NCBI RefSeq assembly: GCF_001665535.1
Contig: NZ_LZSQ01000053.1
Coordinates: 62,001 to 126,000, forward strand
Source: Mycobacterium sp. 852002-51961_SCH5331710
GTDB lineage: Bacteria; Actinomycetota; Actinomycetes; Mycobacteriales; Mycobacteriaceae
Length of the DNA: 64,000 nucleotides
Direction of reading: 5' to 3'
This document shows positions 8,370-16,315 of this stretch, one piece after another. Within the stretch, counting starts at the first letter, position 1. Every line of letters starts with the position of its first letter. The notes below the pieces were generated by a model. The model was given only the letters and a program-made list of their open reading frames with translations, was not told the DNA's origin and made no database searches. The position numbers and the translations under genes are program-made.

Positions 8370-9677
8370 TCATCCGACTGTGTGAATGAACTTCGCTGCA
8401 TCGTCCTGCTCCCCGTGTCGCCAGATCTCTTGCGTTCCCAACATGCCTTTGATCCAGTTGTCGAACTTTCTTATCGCTGCTTCTTCGCTGAGCTCTGCCG
8501 ATGCGTACTCAATTCCGTTGGTTCCCAGGCTTGTTCGCAGCCCGGCGTCTTTGCCTAGCGATAGAGCGGCTTCGACGAGCCGCAACGGGTTTCCGCCGTC
8601 GATGACCATTCCTGCTCGTGCTTTTCGGATATCCTGCGCCGCAGTGCTTTCAGCGCTTACGGCGGCCAACACCGGCGTACCGCTCTGGAAGTATGAGGTG
8701 AGCTTGCTCGGAATCGACATCTCCACGACCCCTGGCTTCTCATTCACGAGCAGTATGTCCGCAGCCTTCAAAGCATCCGCGAAGTCGGCTTGCGGTAGGG
8801 TGTCGCGGATTTCCAAATGAGTTGTCTGACGGGCCATCGCCTCGAGCTTGCCCCTCTGACTGCCGTCGCCCATCAGGACGAAGCGCAGGCTCAGACGGCG
8901 CTTCGCGGCTATCTCAGCGGCTCGGACGACATTGTCGAGTCCCTGTTTGACTCCCATACTTCCGGCGTGCAGGACAACCGTTGTGTCGTCGGCCCATCCG
9001 AAGCGCTTGCGACTCGCGGTGCGATCGCTTCCTCCAGACGACTGAACATGCGTCCAGTTCCTGATCGTCGTGACCCTCGCCGGATCTACCCGGAGACGTT
9101 GTACAAGCTGATCGCGGAACCGATCGTGCGCCACCACGATCCCATCGGCTTCGCGCATGACCCAACCCTCCAGCCGGCCCGCAAGTTCGGCAGTCGCCGA
9201 GTGCGGATTTTGCGTTTCACTCAGCCCGACGGTGTAGAGATCCTGAACCCAAATTCCTAGTACGGGGCGGTGCCCGAATAACGCGCGACGCCGGAGACAC
9301 TGGGCGGCGGTCGAGATGAGCGCCGGAGTTGTGCAGACAACGACATCTGGCCGGTTCCAGCTCGACGCGGCACCGCGAACACCGAAGGTCGTCTCCATGA
9401 GGAGCCTACGCAGGTTCGATGTTCTTCTTGGCACCGAATGCCTCACCCGCTTGATGGATACGCCATCCATGGCCTCGATCGACGTCCATTTCCATCGATA
9501 CTGCGGTGCCACCCTCCACTCCGGATAGTGGGGCATCCCTGTGACGACGCTGACGCGGTAGCCTCTGCCCGCCAGGCCGCCGCACAGTCCTGCCGTATAT
9601 GGCGCAATACCACAGGGTTCGGGAGCATAGTTGATCCCTAGAACGGTCACAGATATTGGATCGCCCATGACAGACAT
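8370..9677 (-). CDS. GT4 glycosyltransferase, colanic-acid WcaI-like
   Basis: 435 residues with GT-B fold. The N-terminus ISVTVLGINYAPEPCGIAPYT, shown up to the glycine loop, is characteristic of WcaI-type transferases, followed by VVTGMPHYPEW near residue 50. The C-terminal domain has VVLHAGSMGVKQGLDNVV and a later KLTSYFQSGTPVLA block. It acts on the cytoplasmic face after the initiating transferase encoded just upstream. The ATG at 9677 overlaps the sugar transferase stop (TGATG), arguing for coupling; an ATG at 9668 is possible. In colanic acid WcaI adds fucose to the lipid-linked glucose, which would fit gmd/fcl here, but acceptor and donor are inference. Confidence 0.85.
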   Translation of the reverse strand: MSVMGDPISVTVLGINYAPEPCGIAPYTAGLCGGLAGRGYRVSVVTGMPHYPEWRVAPQYRWKWTSIEAMDGVSIKRVRHSVPRRTSNLRRLLMETTFGVRGAASSWNRPDVVVCTTPALISTAAQCLRRRALFGHRPVLGIWVQDLYTVGLSETQNPHSATAELAGRLEGWVMREADGIVVAHDRFRDQLVQRLRVDPARVTTIRNWTHVQSSGGSDRTASRKRFGWADDTTVVLHAGSMGVKQGLDNVVRAAEIAAKRRLSLRFVLMGDGSQRGKLEAMARQTTHLEIRDTLPQADFADALKAADILLVNEKPGVVEMSIPSKLTSYFQSGTPVLAAVSAESTAAQDIRKARAGMVIDGGNPLRLVEAALSLGKDAGLRTSLGTNGIEYASAELSEEAAIRKFDNWIKGMLGTQEIWRHGEQDDAAKFIHTVG

Positions 9678-11266
9678 CAGTAGGCCCCGGTACGCCGGAG
9701 GATGGCCCGCAACGTCTTGGTGATGATGAGGCCGTCTGCGATCATCGACCAGTTGTCGACATATGAGAGATCCAACCGAACAGATCGCTCCCAGGAAAGG
9801 TCGGATCGCCCGCTCACCTGCCACAGTCCCGTCACCCCGGGCTTCACCAGGAGACGACGCAACACGTCACAGTCGTAGGCCTCCACCTCGCGCCGCAACG
9901 GTGGCCGGGGACCGACGACGCTCATCTCTCCCCTCAACACATTGAGGAATTGAGGCAATTCGTCGATACTGAACCGTCGCAAGAACCGACCGACATTGGT
10001 GATGCGTGGATCGTCGTGGATCTTGAACAACAATCCGTCGCTTTCGTTGGCGCTCAGCAGGCTGGCCAGCTGTTTATCAGCGTCTCGAACCATGGTGCGG
10101 AACTTCATCATCGAGAACGGCTTGCCGTCGATGCCGATGCGTTCGGACGAGTAGAACACCGGTCCGCGGCTCGTTACCTTGATCGCAATAGCGGTACCGA
10201 TCAGTATGGGTAGGGTCGCGATGAGCGCCGCCGTTGCGAAACACAAATCGAATGCGCGTTTCTGGAACCGCTTCGCGGCGTGATATTGGGGTTTTTCGAT
10301 GTGCAGCAACGGAAGCCCGGCGATCGGTCGCATCACCAACCGAGACAACGCGACGTCCATTACACCCGTCGAGACGACGAGGTCGACTCCAAGCGGCTCC
10401 AGAGCCCAGATGAGCCTTCGGATACCCCGAACGCCGAAATGTTCGGTTCCCGCGATGGCAACCGTGTCTGCGCCACACGTACGTATCGCATCCAACATCT
10501 GGTCTTCCCCACCGACGATCGGGATGGCGCAGCCATTGACGGCAATGTGCCTGCCCTGAGGAGGCCCGTAACCCGGTACGCCGATCCCCACAATGCGGTA
10601 ACCGTCTACCGCATCTCGGGTGAGTTCATTCGCCAGGTTTTGCACCGCGTCGAGTTCCCCGAACGCGAGAACGGCGATCTGCGAGTCTCCGTCAGCACGC
10701 TTGCGCGCCAGTCGGCCACGCCAGAACAATCTGCCGAATACCAGTCCGAAGATCCCGGCCGGAAGTGCTACTGCCAAATAGCCCCGCGCGACGTCAAACC
10801 GGAGGAGTAACGTCACGATGGCGATCGCTCCGAATGTCCAGAAGGAGGCGGCGACGACGCGCCGATACTCTTCGAGACCGGATCCGATGATCCTCGAAGA
10901 CCGGCTGTGGCACCCAGCCAGCGCTGATAGCCACACGATGATGAACACGGCAGAAAAGCCCGGGATGATGTACCTGTAGTAGCCTGCCGCTGAGGCGGTG
11001 CTTCCGAATCGTATGTACTGCGCCAGAATTACCGCCGCGCAGACAACGAAGCTATCAGTCAGCCTCAGCTTGGCTGCATACCTCCGCTGCCAAGTGGTGC
11101 GCTCGAATACTCTGCTCGGTATGAGGTTTCGTAAGGCGAGTGCGACGCTCTCGCTCTCCACCTCAGGTTTCCACGGAACCGCCTTTGTTTCGCTAACCGC
11201 AGCCAGGTGCGCTCCATTGGCGGAGCGATGATCGGCGAGCCTCGTCTGAATTTCGCTCTGTTGCAT
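9677..11266 (-). CDS. Polyprenyl-phosphate sugar-1-phosphate transferase (initiating enzyme)
   Basis: 529 residues, the typical length for the WbaP/WcaJ polyisoprenyl-phosphate hexose-1-phosphate transferases. Residues about 65-185 hold four transmembrane helices, about 195-320 a Rossmann-like CoA-binding-type domain, and about 335-529 the catalytic bacterial sugar transferase domain: KRAFDLCFA, then ERIGIDGKPFSMMKFRTM, SIDELPQFLNVLRGEMSVVG, PRPP and KPGVTGLWQVSGRS. It starts the repeat unit by moving a sugar-1-phosphate to undecaprenyl (decaprenyl) phosphate at the inner membrane. AAGGAGG precedes the ATG. It is the first gene of the polymer block and begins 90 bases after the radical SAM gene, in the same direction. 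Confidence 0.93.
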   Translation of the reverse strand: MQQSEIQTRLADHRSANGAHLAAVSETKAVPWKPEVESESVALALRNLIPSRVFERTTWQRRYAAKLRLTDSFVVCAAVILAQYIRFGSTASAAGYYRYIIPGFSAVFIIVWLSALAGCHSRSSRIIGSGLEEYRRVVAASFWTFGAIAIVTLLLRFDVARGYLAVALPAGIFGLVFGRLFWRGRLARKRADGDSQIAVLAFGELDAVQNLANELTRDAVDGYRIVGIGVPGYGPPQGRHIAVNGCAIPIVGGEDQMLDAIRTCGADTVAIAGTEHFGVRGIRRLIWALEPLGVDLVVSTGVMDVALSRLVMRPIAGLPLLHIEKPQYHAAKRFQKRAFDLCFATAALIATLPILIGTAIAIKVTSRGPVFYSSERIGIDGKPFSMMKFRTMVRDADKQLASLLSANESDGLLFKIHDDPRITNVGRFLRRFSIDELPQFLNVLRGEMSVVGPRPPLRREVEAYDCDVLRRLLVKPGVTGLWQVSGRSDLSWERSVRLDLSYVDNWSMIADGLIITKTLRAILRRTGAY

Positions 11267-11356
11267 CGCTTCATCCTCCTTCCGCGAAATCCCCGCGTCG
11301 GTCCGGAGCCCGGGCCACCGAACGTCCTGCCCCGTATGTCAAGCCATTCATCGTCG

Positions 11357-12790
11357 TCAAGCTCCCGGAATTGCTGCGCCAGTTGGGTATCCGCAGACCT
11401 TTCGCCACCATGCCTGCCCGGATGCCGGCAGGCTGTCGATGGGGTCGTAGTACGGGTAGACAGCGTTCAGGGCATCGACATCGGTTTCGTCCAAGCCAGT
11501 GCGGTAGTTCTTGCTCCAGTGCGAGATGCCTCGGATCCGGTCGTAATAGACCACCTGATGGACCCACCGCTTGCCGACGTAGGGCACGTCACACACGAGT
11601 CTCGGCGTTGCGAACCCGGGGAGATAGCCCATGATCTCAAGCTGCAGCTGTTGGGCCTCCCACAACGAGACTCGCCAGTGCTCGGCGTGGGGGATCATGT
11701 CGCACATGTAGAAGTAGTACGGGAGGATGTTTGCTTCGCCCTGTAGTGCGAAGCACAAATCGAGCAGATCCGTCGCACTGGCGTTCACCCCGCGCAGCAG
11801 CACCCCCTGATTGCGTACGTCCCGCAGGCCCGCATCGAGCAGTGCCCGCGTCGCCTGCGCAACCAGTGGGGTAACCGACTGCACATGGTTGATGTGGGTG
11901 TGCAGCGCCAGGTTGACCCCGCGGGCGGAGGCCATGTGCGCCAATCGATTGATCCCGTCGATCACCTTCGACTGGAGCCAGTGCTGCGGTAGGGCGGCGA
12001 GCGCCTTGGTTGCCAAGCGGATATCACGAATAGTGTCGATCTCGAGCAACTGGTCGACGAACGATTCCAGCCGTGGCCAGGGAACATTGGCCACGTCACC
12101 GCCGGACACCACCACGTCGCGAACCGTCGGTGTTTCTCGGAGGTAGGCCAGCATTCTGTCCTGGCGTTCGGACGGCTGCAGATTCAGCTTGGCCTTGCTG
12201 ATCGTCGGCGTGGAGTTGCCAACCAGATCCATGCGCGTGCAGTGTCCACAGTACTGCGGGCACGTCGTCAGCAGTTCGGCGAGTACCTTCGTGGGGTACC
12301 GATGAGTGAGCCCCTCCACCACCCACATGTCGCTCTCGTGCAACGAATCCCGCTCGGCGTAAGGGTGCGATCGCCATTCCGGGTCACGGTCACTGAGGAC
12401 CGGCAGCATGTAACGCCGAATCGGATCGGCGTAGAAGGCCTCGGTCAACCACCGACGTTCAGGAGCGCAGTGGGGAGCCATGGTGTTGAGCATTTGGGGT
12501 GGCAGCAGCATCGACATGGTCGCCCGCTGTGTCTGGTCGGCAAGCAGATCGGCATAGAACCGCTCTTCGAGCAGGTCGCCCACCACCGCGCGCAGCTGCC
12601 CGATGTTCTTGATGGTGTGTGCCCGCTGCCATTGCGGGTCACGCCATTCGGTGTCGGTGACCATCGCCCAGCCCGGGTAACGTCGCCAATCCGGCTCGGA
12701 CAGCTCCTTGCGCACATACGAATACGGCTGATCGACCGGTGCGGCGAAGCCCGGTTGTGTGCGTTCAACAACTTCGGTGAGTGTGGTCAT
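11357..12790 (-). CDS. Lysine 2,3-aminomutase-like radical SAM/PLP enzyme
   Basis: 477 residues. The radical SAM cluster is CPQYCGHC (Cys177, Cys181, Cys184). The PLP lysine block, PGGGGK in clostridial lysine 2,3-aminomutase (KAM), reads DVPYVGK here, with Lys407. The two aspartates that in KAM hold the epsilon-ammonium of lysine (Asp293 and Asp330) appear as Asp364 in YMCDM and Asp401, with the same 37-residue spacing. This favours lysine, or another basic amino acid, over glutamate. Other KAM landmarks are VVVSGGDV near 230, LHTHINH near 300 and NQGVLLRGVN near 335. It overlaps the amine oxidase by ATGA. Predicted product: beta-lysine. The glycine-rich PLP loop is one residue shorter than in KAM, so a different basic substrate is possible. 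Confidence 0.82.
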   Translation of the reverse strand: MTTLTEVVERTQPGFAAPVDQPYSYVRKELSEPDWRRYPGWAMVTDTEWRDPQWQRAHTIKNIGQLRAVVGDLLEERFYADLLADQTQRATMSMLLPPQMLNTMAPHCAPERRWLTEAFYADPIRRYMLPVLSDRDPEWRSHPYAERDSLHESDMWVVEGLTHRYPTKVLAELLTTCPQYCGHCTRMDLVGNSTPTISKAKLNLQPSERQDRMLAYLRETPTVRDVVVSGGDVANVPWPRLESFVDQLLEIDTIRDIRLATKALAALPQHWLQSKVIDGINRLAHMASARGVNLALHTHINHVQSVTPLVAQATRALLDAGLRDVRNQGVLLRGVNASATDLLDLCFALQGEANILPYYFYMCDMIPHAEHWRVSLWEAQQLQLEIMGYLPGFATPRLVCDVPYVGKRWVHQVVYYDRIRGISHWSKNYRTGLDETDVDALNAVYPYYDPIDSLPASGQAWWRKVCGYPTGAAIPGA

Positions 12791-14160
12791 TTCGACAGGA
12801 CCTTTCGCGAAACGGTCGCCGGTTCGGCGCTGGATATCAATTCGGCCGCAACCCGGCGACCCGATCTGATCGCGCCCTCCATCAGCCCGAAGAACTCCAG
12901 GCTGGTTTCGGTGCCAGCCCAGTGCACGCGGCCATGAGGTTCGGTCAGCGTCGGTCCCAGCCTCAGCCAGTCCCCCGGCCCGAACAGGGCGGCATAGCAT
13001 CCCCTGCTGTATTCGGCGGCCAGCCAGTCCGTTACCGTGCACAGCGAGGGGCGGGGCAACGACGGGAAGAGCCGACCGACGTGGGCCGACGCCGCGTCCC
13101 GCTGCTCGGTCGTCGAGAGCGCTGAGAACCTCGCCGCGGCCGCACCGGTCACGAATCCGGTTAGCACGCCCGCAGATTCATCCGGCGGAGAATCGTCGAC
13201 CGTGGACAGCAACGGCCCGTCAGAGCTCATCGACCACCCGGACAAACCATGCTCACGCCACATCGGGGCGGGATAGCCCAGGTGGACCTTGACCGCGCAG
13301 CCGCGCCCGGTCGTCGCTGTCGCCCGCGGTGCATGAAGCGCAGGCCGGAAGTCGATCTGCTGGGCCAACAACGGCGGCACGGCAACGACCACACGATCTG
13401 CCCGATACTCGGACCGCAGGCCGTCACCCTCTGAAACACACTGCACGACCGCTTCATCGGCGTGTTGACCGATCGCATGTACCCTGTGGCGCAACCGCAC
13501 CCGATCGCCGAGCCGTTCCGCCAGCGCCACACACAGCGAGTGTGCGCCGCCGGCTATCCGCCACTCCTGCGCACCGCCCTCGAATGCGTTCAGATAGCGG
13601 AGCCCTCCGCCCGAGCGCAGGTAGAACGCCATGTGCAGAACGGAGATGGCAGCGGGGTCGGCCGCCATCATCTCGCCGATGAACAACCGGAAGAAGGTCC
13701 GCGCGTCCGGATGCTTGATCTCGTCGGCGACCCAGCGTGCGGCGGTCAACCGGTCGAGGCGATCCGCCTGTGGGCTCCGCCAAGGTTCGTCAGGGCGAAT
13801 CTGCGCGACGAGGTCCTCGAGCCGATCGAAGGTATCCCCGAGCGCGACCACGTCCAGCGGTGGAACCCTACTGGCGGTGGTCGTCCGCTTATCGCCCAAC
13901 AGGAACGTGCTATCTCCGGACATCCCTGTGGAAACCAGGTCGAGCCCGTGCTGCCGGATGAGCGCGAGCAACTCCGTGTGTTGAGCACCGAGGTATGCAG
14001 CGCCGCCATCGGCGACGATACCGCCGGTCACAGGGACGCCACGCATCCGGCCGCCCACTCGGCCACGGGCTTCGAGCACGACGACCTCGGCACCGGCCGC
14101 CTCTAACTCGACAGCTGCGGTCAGCCCGGCGAGGCCAGCCCCCACGACTACGACATGCAT
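12787..14160 (-). CDS. Flavin monoamine oxidase-family enzyme
   Basis: 457 residues. The FAD dinucleotide fold starts at once with VVVVGAGLAGLTAA and LEARGRVGGRM (GR...GGR motif). The C-terminal FAD block is HWAGTETSLEFFGLMEGA. SRGCY near residue 388 lines up with the SGGCY of mammalian MAO, whose cysteine bonds covalently to FAD. The family oxidises primary or secondary amines to imines with release of H2O2. In this four-gene cassette the substrate could be free or carrier-bound (beta-)lysine. Two starts are possible: ATG 14160, preceded by GGGGGGAAGA and beginning directly at the fold, or ATG 14175, overlapping the carrier stop as ATGA. I use 14160; both are compatible with coupling. Confidence 0.82.
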   Translation of the reverse strand: MHVVVVGAGLAGLTAAVELEAAGAEVVVLEARGRVGGRMRGVPVTGGIVADGGAAYLGAQHTELLALIRQHGLDLVSTGMSGDSTFLLGDKRTTTASRVPPLDVVALGDTFDRLEDLVAQIRPDEPWRSPQADRLDRLTAARWVADEIKHPDARTFFRLFIGEMMAADPAAISVLHMAFYLRSGGGLRYLNAFEGGAQEWRIAGGAHSLCVALAERLGDRVRLRHRVHAIGQHADEAVVQCVSEGDGLRSEYRADRVVVAVPPLLAQQIDFRPALHAPRATATTGRGCAVKVHLGYPAPMWREHGLSGWSMSSDGPLLSTVDDSPPDESAGVLTGFVTGAAAARFSALSTTEQRDAASAHVGRLFPSLPRPSLCTVTDWLAAEYSRGCYAALFGPGDWLRLGPTLTEPHGRVHWAGTETSLEFFGLMEGAIRSGRRVAAELISSAEPATVSRKVLSK

Positions 14161-14171
14161 TCTTCCCCCCG

Positions 14172-14393
14172 TCATGGGACTGCGACGCCAACCTTCGCGA
14201 ACAAGCCGTCCGGTGACGGGTCTTCGATGAAGTCCTCCCACGTCAGCTCCGTTCCGAAGTCTCGCGCGATCGCGCTGAGAACCCTGGTGGCCAGCAGCGA
14301 ATCTCCGCCGAGCTCGAAGAAGTTCGAGCGGGTATCCACGTCAGAAGTGTTGAGGACTTTCCGGAAGATCTGAACTATTTGGTCGGCGCTCAT
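14172..14393 (-). CDS. Stand-alone peptidyl/acyl carrier protein
   Basis: 73 residues, one carrier domain. The motif FFELGGDSLLATRV places the phosphopantetheine serine at Ser32; LGGDS is the peptidyl-carrier form, whereas fatty-acid carriers usually have DSLD. The ATG overlaps the adenylation gene stop (ATGA), so the two should be made together. It presumably carries the amino acid activated by the adjacent adenylation domain as a thioester. No condensation or thioesterase domain is in the window, so the acceptor must be reached by another enzyme, conceivably one of the downstream acyltransferases. Confidence 0.9.
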   Translation of the reverse strand: MSADQIVQIFRKVLNTSDVDTRSNFFELGGDSLLATRVLSAIARDFGTELTWEDFIEDPSPDGLFAKVGVAVP

Positions 14394-15955
14394 CGGGCTT
14401 TTTCCTTGCTGTCGTGGATTCCTATGGCACGTCGTGTCGCAGCTCGGTCAACCTTCCCACTGGATGTGTATGCCAGTGCTGCAACGAATTTCACGCGAGT
14501 TGGCACGATCTGGCTGGGAAGGCGCTCGCGCAGGTACTGTTTCAGGTCGCCCGCAGTAATCGCCCCGGTCTGGACGACGTAGGCCGTCAACGACGTGCGA
14601 CCGAGTGACCGTTCGCCGACCACGACCGCGCCCACGACAGCGGGGTGGGCGGTCAACTGGGCCTCCACCTCGGCCGGATGCACGCGCACACCGAGGACTT
14701 TCAACTGTTCGTCGACGCGGCCGTGCGGCCGTAACAGGCCGTCTTCGCCACGGGTGACCAAGTCTCCGGTGCGGAACCACCGGGTCGGTCCAAATCCATA
14801 ATCGACAACCGGGAATCCCGTCGCCGTGAGATCGGGTAAGCCAAGGTAACCGGTTGCCAGAGCGGGGCCCGCCACGAGCAACTCGCCGTCATCGGTCACG
14901 TGATCGCGTACATGCGGTAGTGCTCGCCCGAGCGGCGTCTCGGTGTCGAAGGCCGCGACTGTTGTTTCGGCGCCGGGGCCGCTCAGCTGCACCGCATGAG
15001 TGATCATCGTCGTTTCCGTGCACCCATAAGTGTTCAGCAACTCGACATGTCCGAGGTCGAGATCACGCCATTGCCCCAACCGGGTCGGATCTACCCGCTC
15101 GCCGCCGATCACCACCAGCCGTACGGATTCTGGCAGCGTGGTTTGCTCCTCATGCAGGTAGAGCACGAGTTCGTGCCAGAAAGCGGTCGGCAGATCGAGG
15201 ACGGTGACGCGCCGTTCTGCCAGCATGCGCACGAAGGCCGGAAACGAATGTGAATGCGCCGCATCGTCGAAAACCAATGCTGCACCGGCCGTTAGCGCGG
15301 GCAAGATCTCCTCCAGGCAGGTGTCCCAGCCGAGGGAGGCGAACTGCAGCACTCGGTCCTCTGGAGTGAGCGTGAAGAGGTGGCGCAGCGCGCGCACGGT
15401 GACCGTCAACGCGCGCCGCGAGACCATCACCGGCTTCGGCGTCCCGGTAGATCCCGAGGTGCACAGCACATACGCCGGATCGCTTGCGCTCCACACAGGC
15501 TCCAGCAGTTCCGACTTCACACATGCCGGCTGGTCGCCGAGTGCTTCGATCCGAAGGTTCGTTGGTTCGTGCGCAGAGGAATCCGATGTGAAGAGCTGAT
15601 CCAGGCCGATTCTCGCGGCGAGCTCCTCTCTGCGCGCGACCGGAAGCGCGTCATCGATTGGGCAGTAGACGCCACCGGCTTGCAGTATCCCCAAGATTTG
15701 ATCCACCACAGCGGGTGTGTGCGAGACCAGCGCTCCGATGAAACCGCCATTGTCGAATCGGCGTGCCCGGTAGTGCTGTGCGGTACGCCCGACACGATCC
15801 GCAAGGTCCCGGTACGTGATGGAGACACCGTTGTGCATGACTGCGGCGCGATGAGGCCAATCGCGCGCCGCTGCAATGAAGTCGAAAACCACATCGCATG
15901 CGGCATCGACGCCGGGAGAAGGGATGCCGGTCTCAGGAAAGGCGATGCTAGACAT
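14390..15955 (-). CDS. Stand-alone NRPS adenylation domain (amino-acid-AMP ligase)
   Basis: 521 residues, one complete A domain with no fused C or PCP domain. Core motifs: LCTSGSTGTPKP (A3, 164-175), NTYGCTET (A5, 308-315), RTGDLV (A7), and the C-terminal catalytic lysine in TSSGKVDR (A10). Aligned by eye to PheA, the pocket residues are D211, T212, E215, A258, V282, G284, T309, M317, I318 plus the A10 lysine (DTEAVGTMI-K). Asp at the first position means an alpha- or beta-amino group is bound; Glu at the third suits a basic side chain such as lysine. It heads the cassette, with 360 bases of non-coding DNA upstream. D-alanine ligase DltA was considered, but no DltB/DltD is present. Confidence 0.88.
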   Translation of the reverse strand: MSSIAFPETGIPSPGVDAACDVVFDFIAAARDWPHRAAVMHNGVSITYRDLADRVGRTAQHYRARRFDNGGFIGALVSHTPAVVDQILGILQAGGVYCPIDDALPVARREELAARIGLDQLFTSDSSAHEPTNLRIEALGDQPACVKSELLEPVWSASDPAYVLCTSGSTGTPKPVMVSRRALTVTVRALRHLFTLTPEDRVLQFASLGWDTCLEEILPALTAGAALVFDDAAHSHSFPAFVRMLAERRVTVLDLPTAFWHELVLYLHEEQTTLPESVRLVVIGGERVDPTRLGQWRDLDLGHVELLNTYGCTETTMITHAVQLSGPGAETTVAAFDTETPLGRALPHVRDHVTDDGELLVAGPALATGYLGLPDLTATGFPVVDYGFGPTRWFRTGDLVTRGEDGLLRPHGRVDEQLKVLGVRVHPAEVEAQLTAHPAVVGAVVVGERSLGRTSLTAYVVQTGAITAGDLKQYLRERLPSQIVPTRVKFVAALAYTSSGKVDRAATRRAIGIHDSKEKAR

Positions 15956-16315
15956 AACTTCTGGTGTTCTCGTTGAATCGGCTACCGGTTTGACCCGGTG
16001 TTCGGAGTCCGTGTGACGTCGGCAGAACGAAATGCTCGAGAATTCAGACGTTCGCCAACGGACTGGTAGCCCTTATCGATTCTGACGCGACCGCGTCCTA
16101 TGAAACCTAACACCGAACCCCCACCCGATTGACGCCGTTGGCGCACTGTTAACCGCCGTGTATCACACTGCGCCGCAATCTGATACGGCATCCAGCGATC
16201 CCGGACGCCCCCCGTAGTTAACTTACTAACCACTTCACCACTATGGGGGACCTACCGCCAGCCGTACATGGACCATCAGAGCGATCTTTTGGTGAATCCA
16301 GGTCTAGTTCCTGGA
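15956..16315. promoter_or_regulatory. Non-coding interval between regulator and A-PCP cassette
   Basis: No convincing gene. It should hold the promoter of the leftward operon. Three weak inverted repeats are visible: ACCGG/CCGGT at 15984-15999, close to the adenylation start; GTATCA/TGATAC at 16160-16186 with a 15-base spacer; and TCCAGG/CCTGGA at 16297-16315, right after the regulator stop. The last could act as a transcript end for the regulator but has no T-run. All are candidates only. Confidence 0.4.

Noticed and set aside
1-11266. Glycopeptidolipid biosynthesis locus
   Set aside because: No large peptide synthetases, rhamnosyl/talosyl methyltransferases, Pks, or MmpL genes; a Wzx-Wzy fusion and WbaP-type initiator indicate a polymer.
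11357-12790. Radical SAM gene as EpmB (EF-P lysine modification)
   Set aside because: EpmB is normally shorter, near epmA/efp, and neither is here; coupling to an A-PCP pair points elsewhere.
14390-15955. Reading the A-PCP pair as DltA-DltC for D-alanylation
   Set aside because: No DltB (MBOAT) or DltD is present, the pocket has a Glu that favours a basic substrate, and mycobacteria lack teichoic acids.
15982-16233. Minus-strand 83-codon frame
   Set aside because: Composition is Arg/Ser-rich, no ribosome site, lies in the promoter interval of the adenylation gene.
16297-16315. Intrinsic terminator after the LuxR gene
   Set aside because: Stem of six base pairs without a following T-run on the minus strand; kept only as a weak hairpin.
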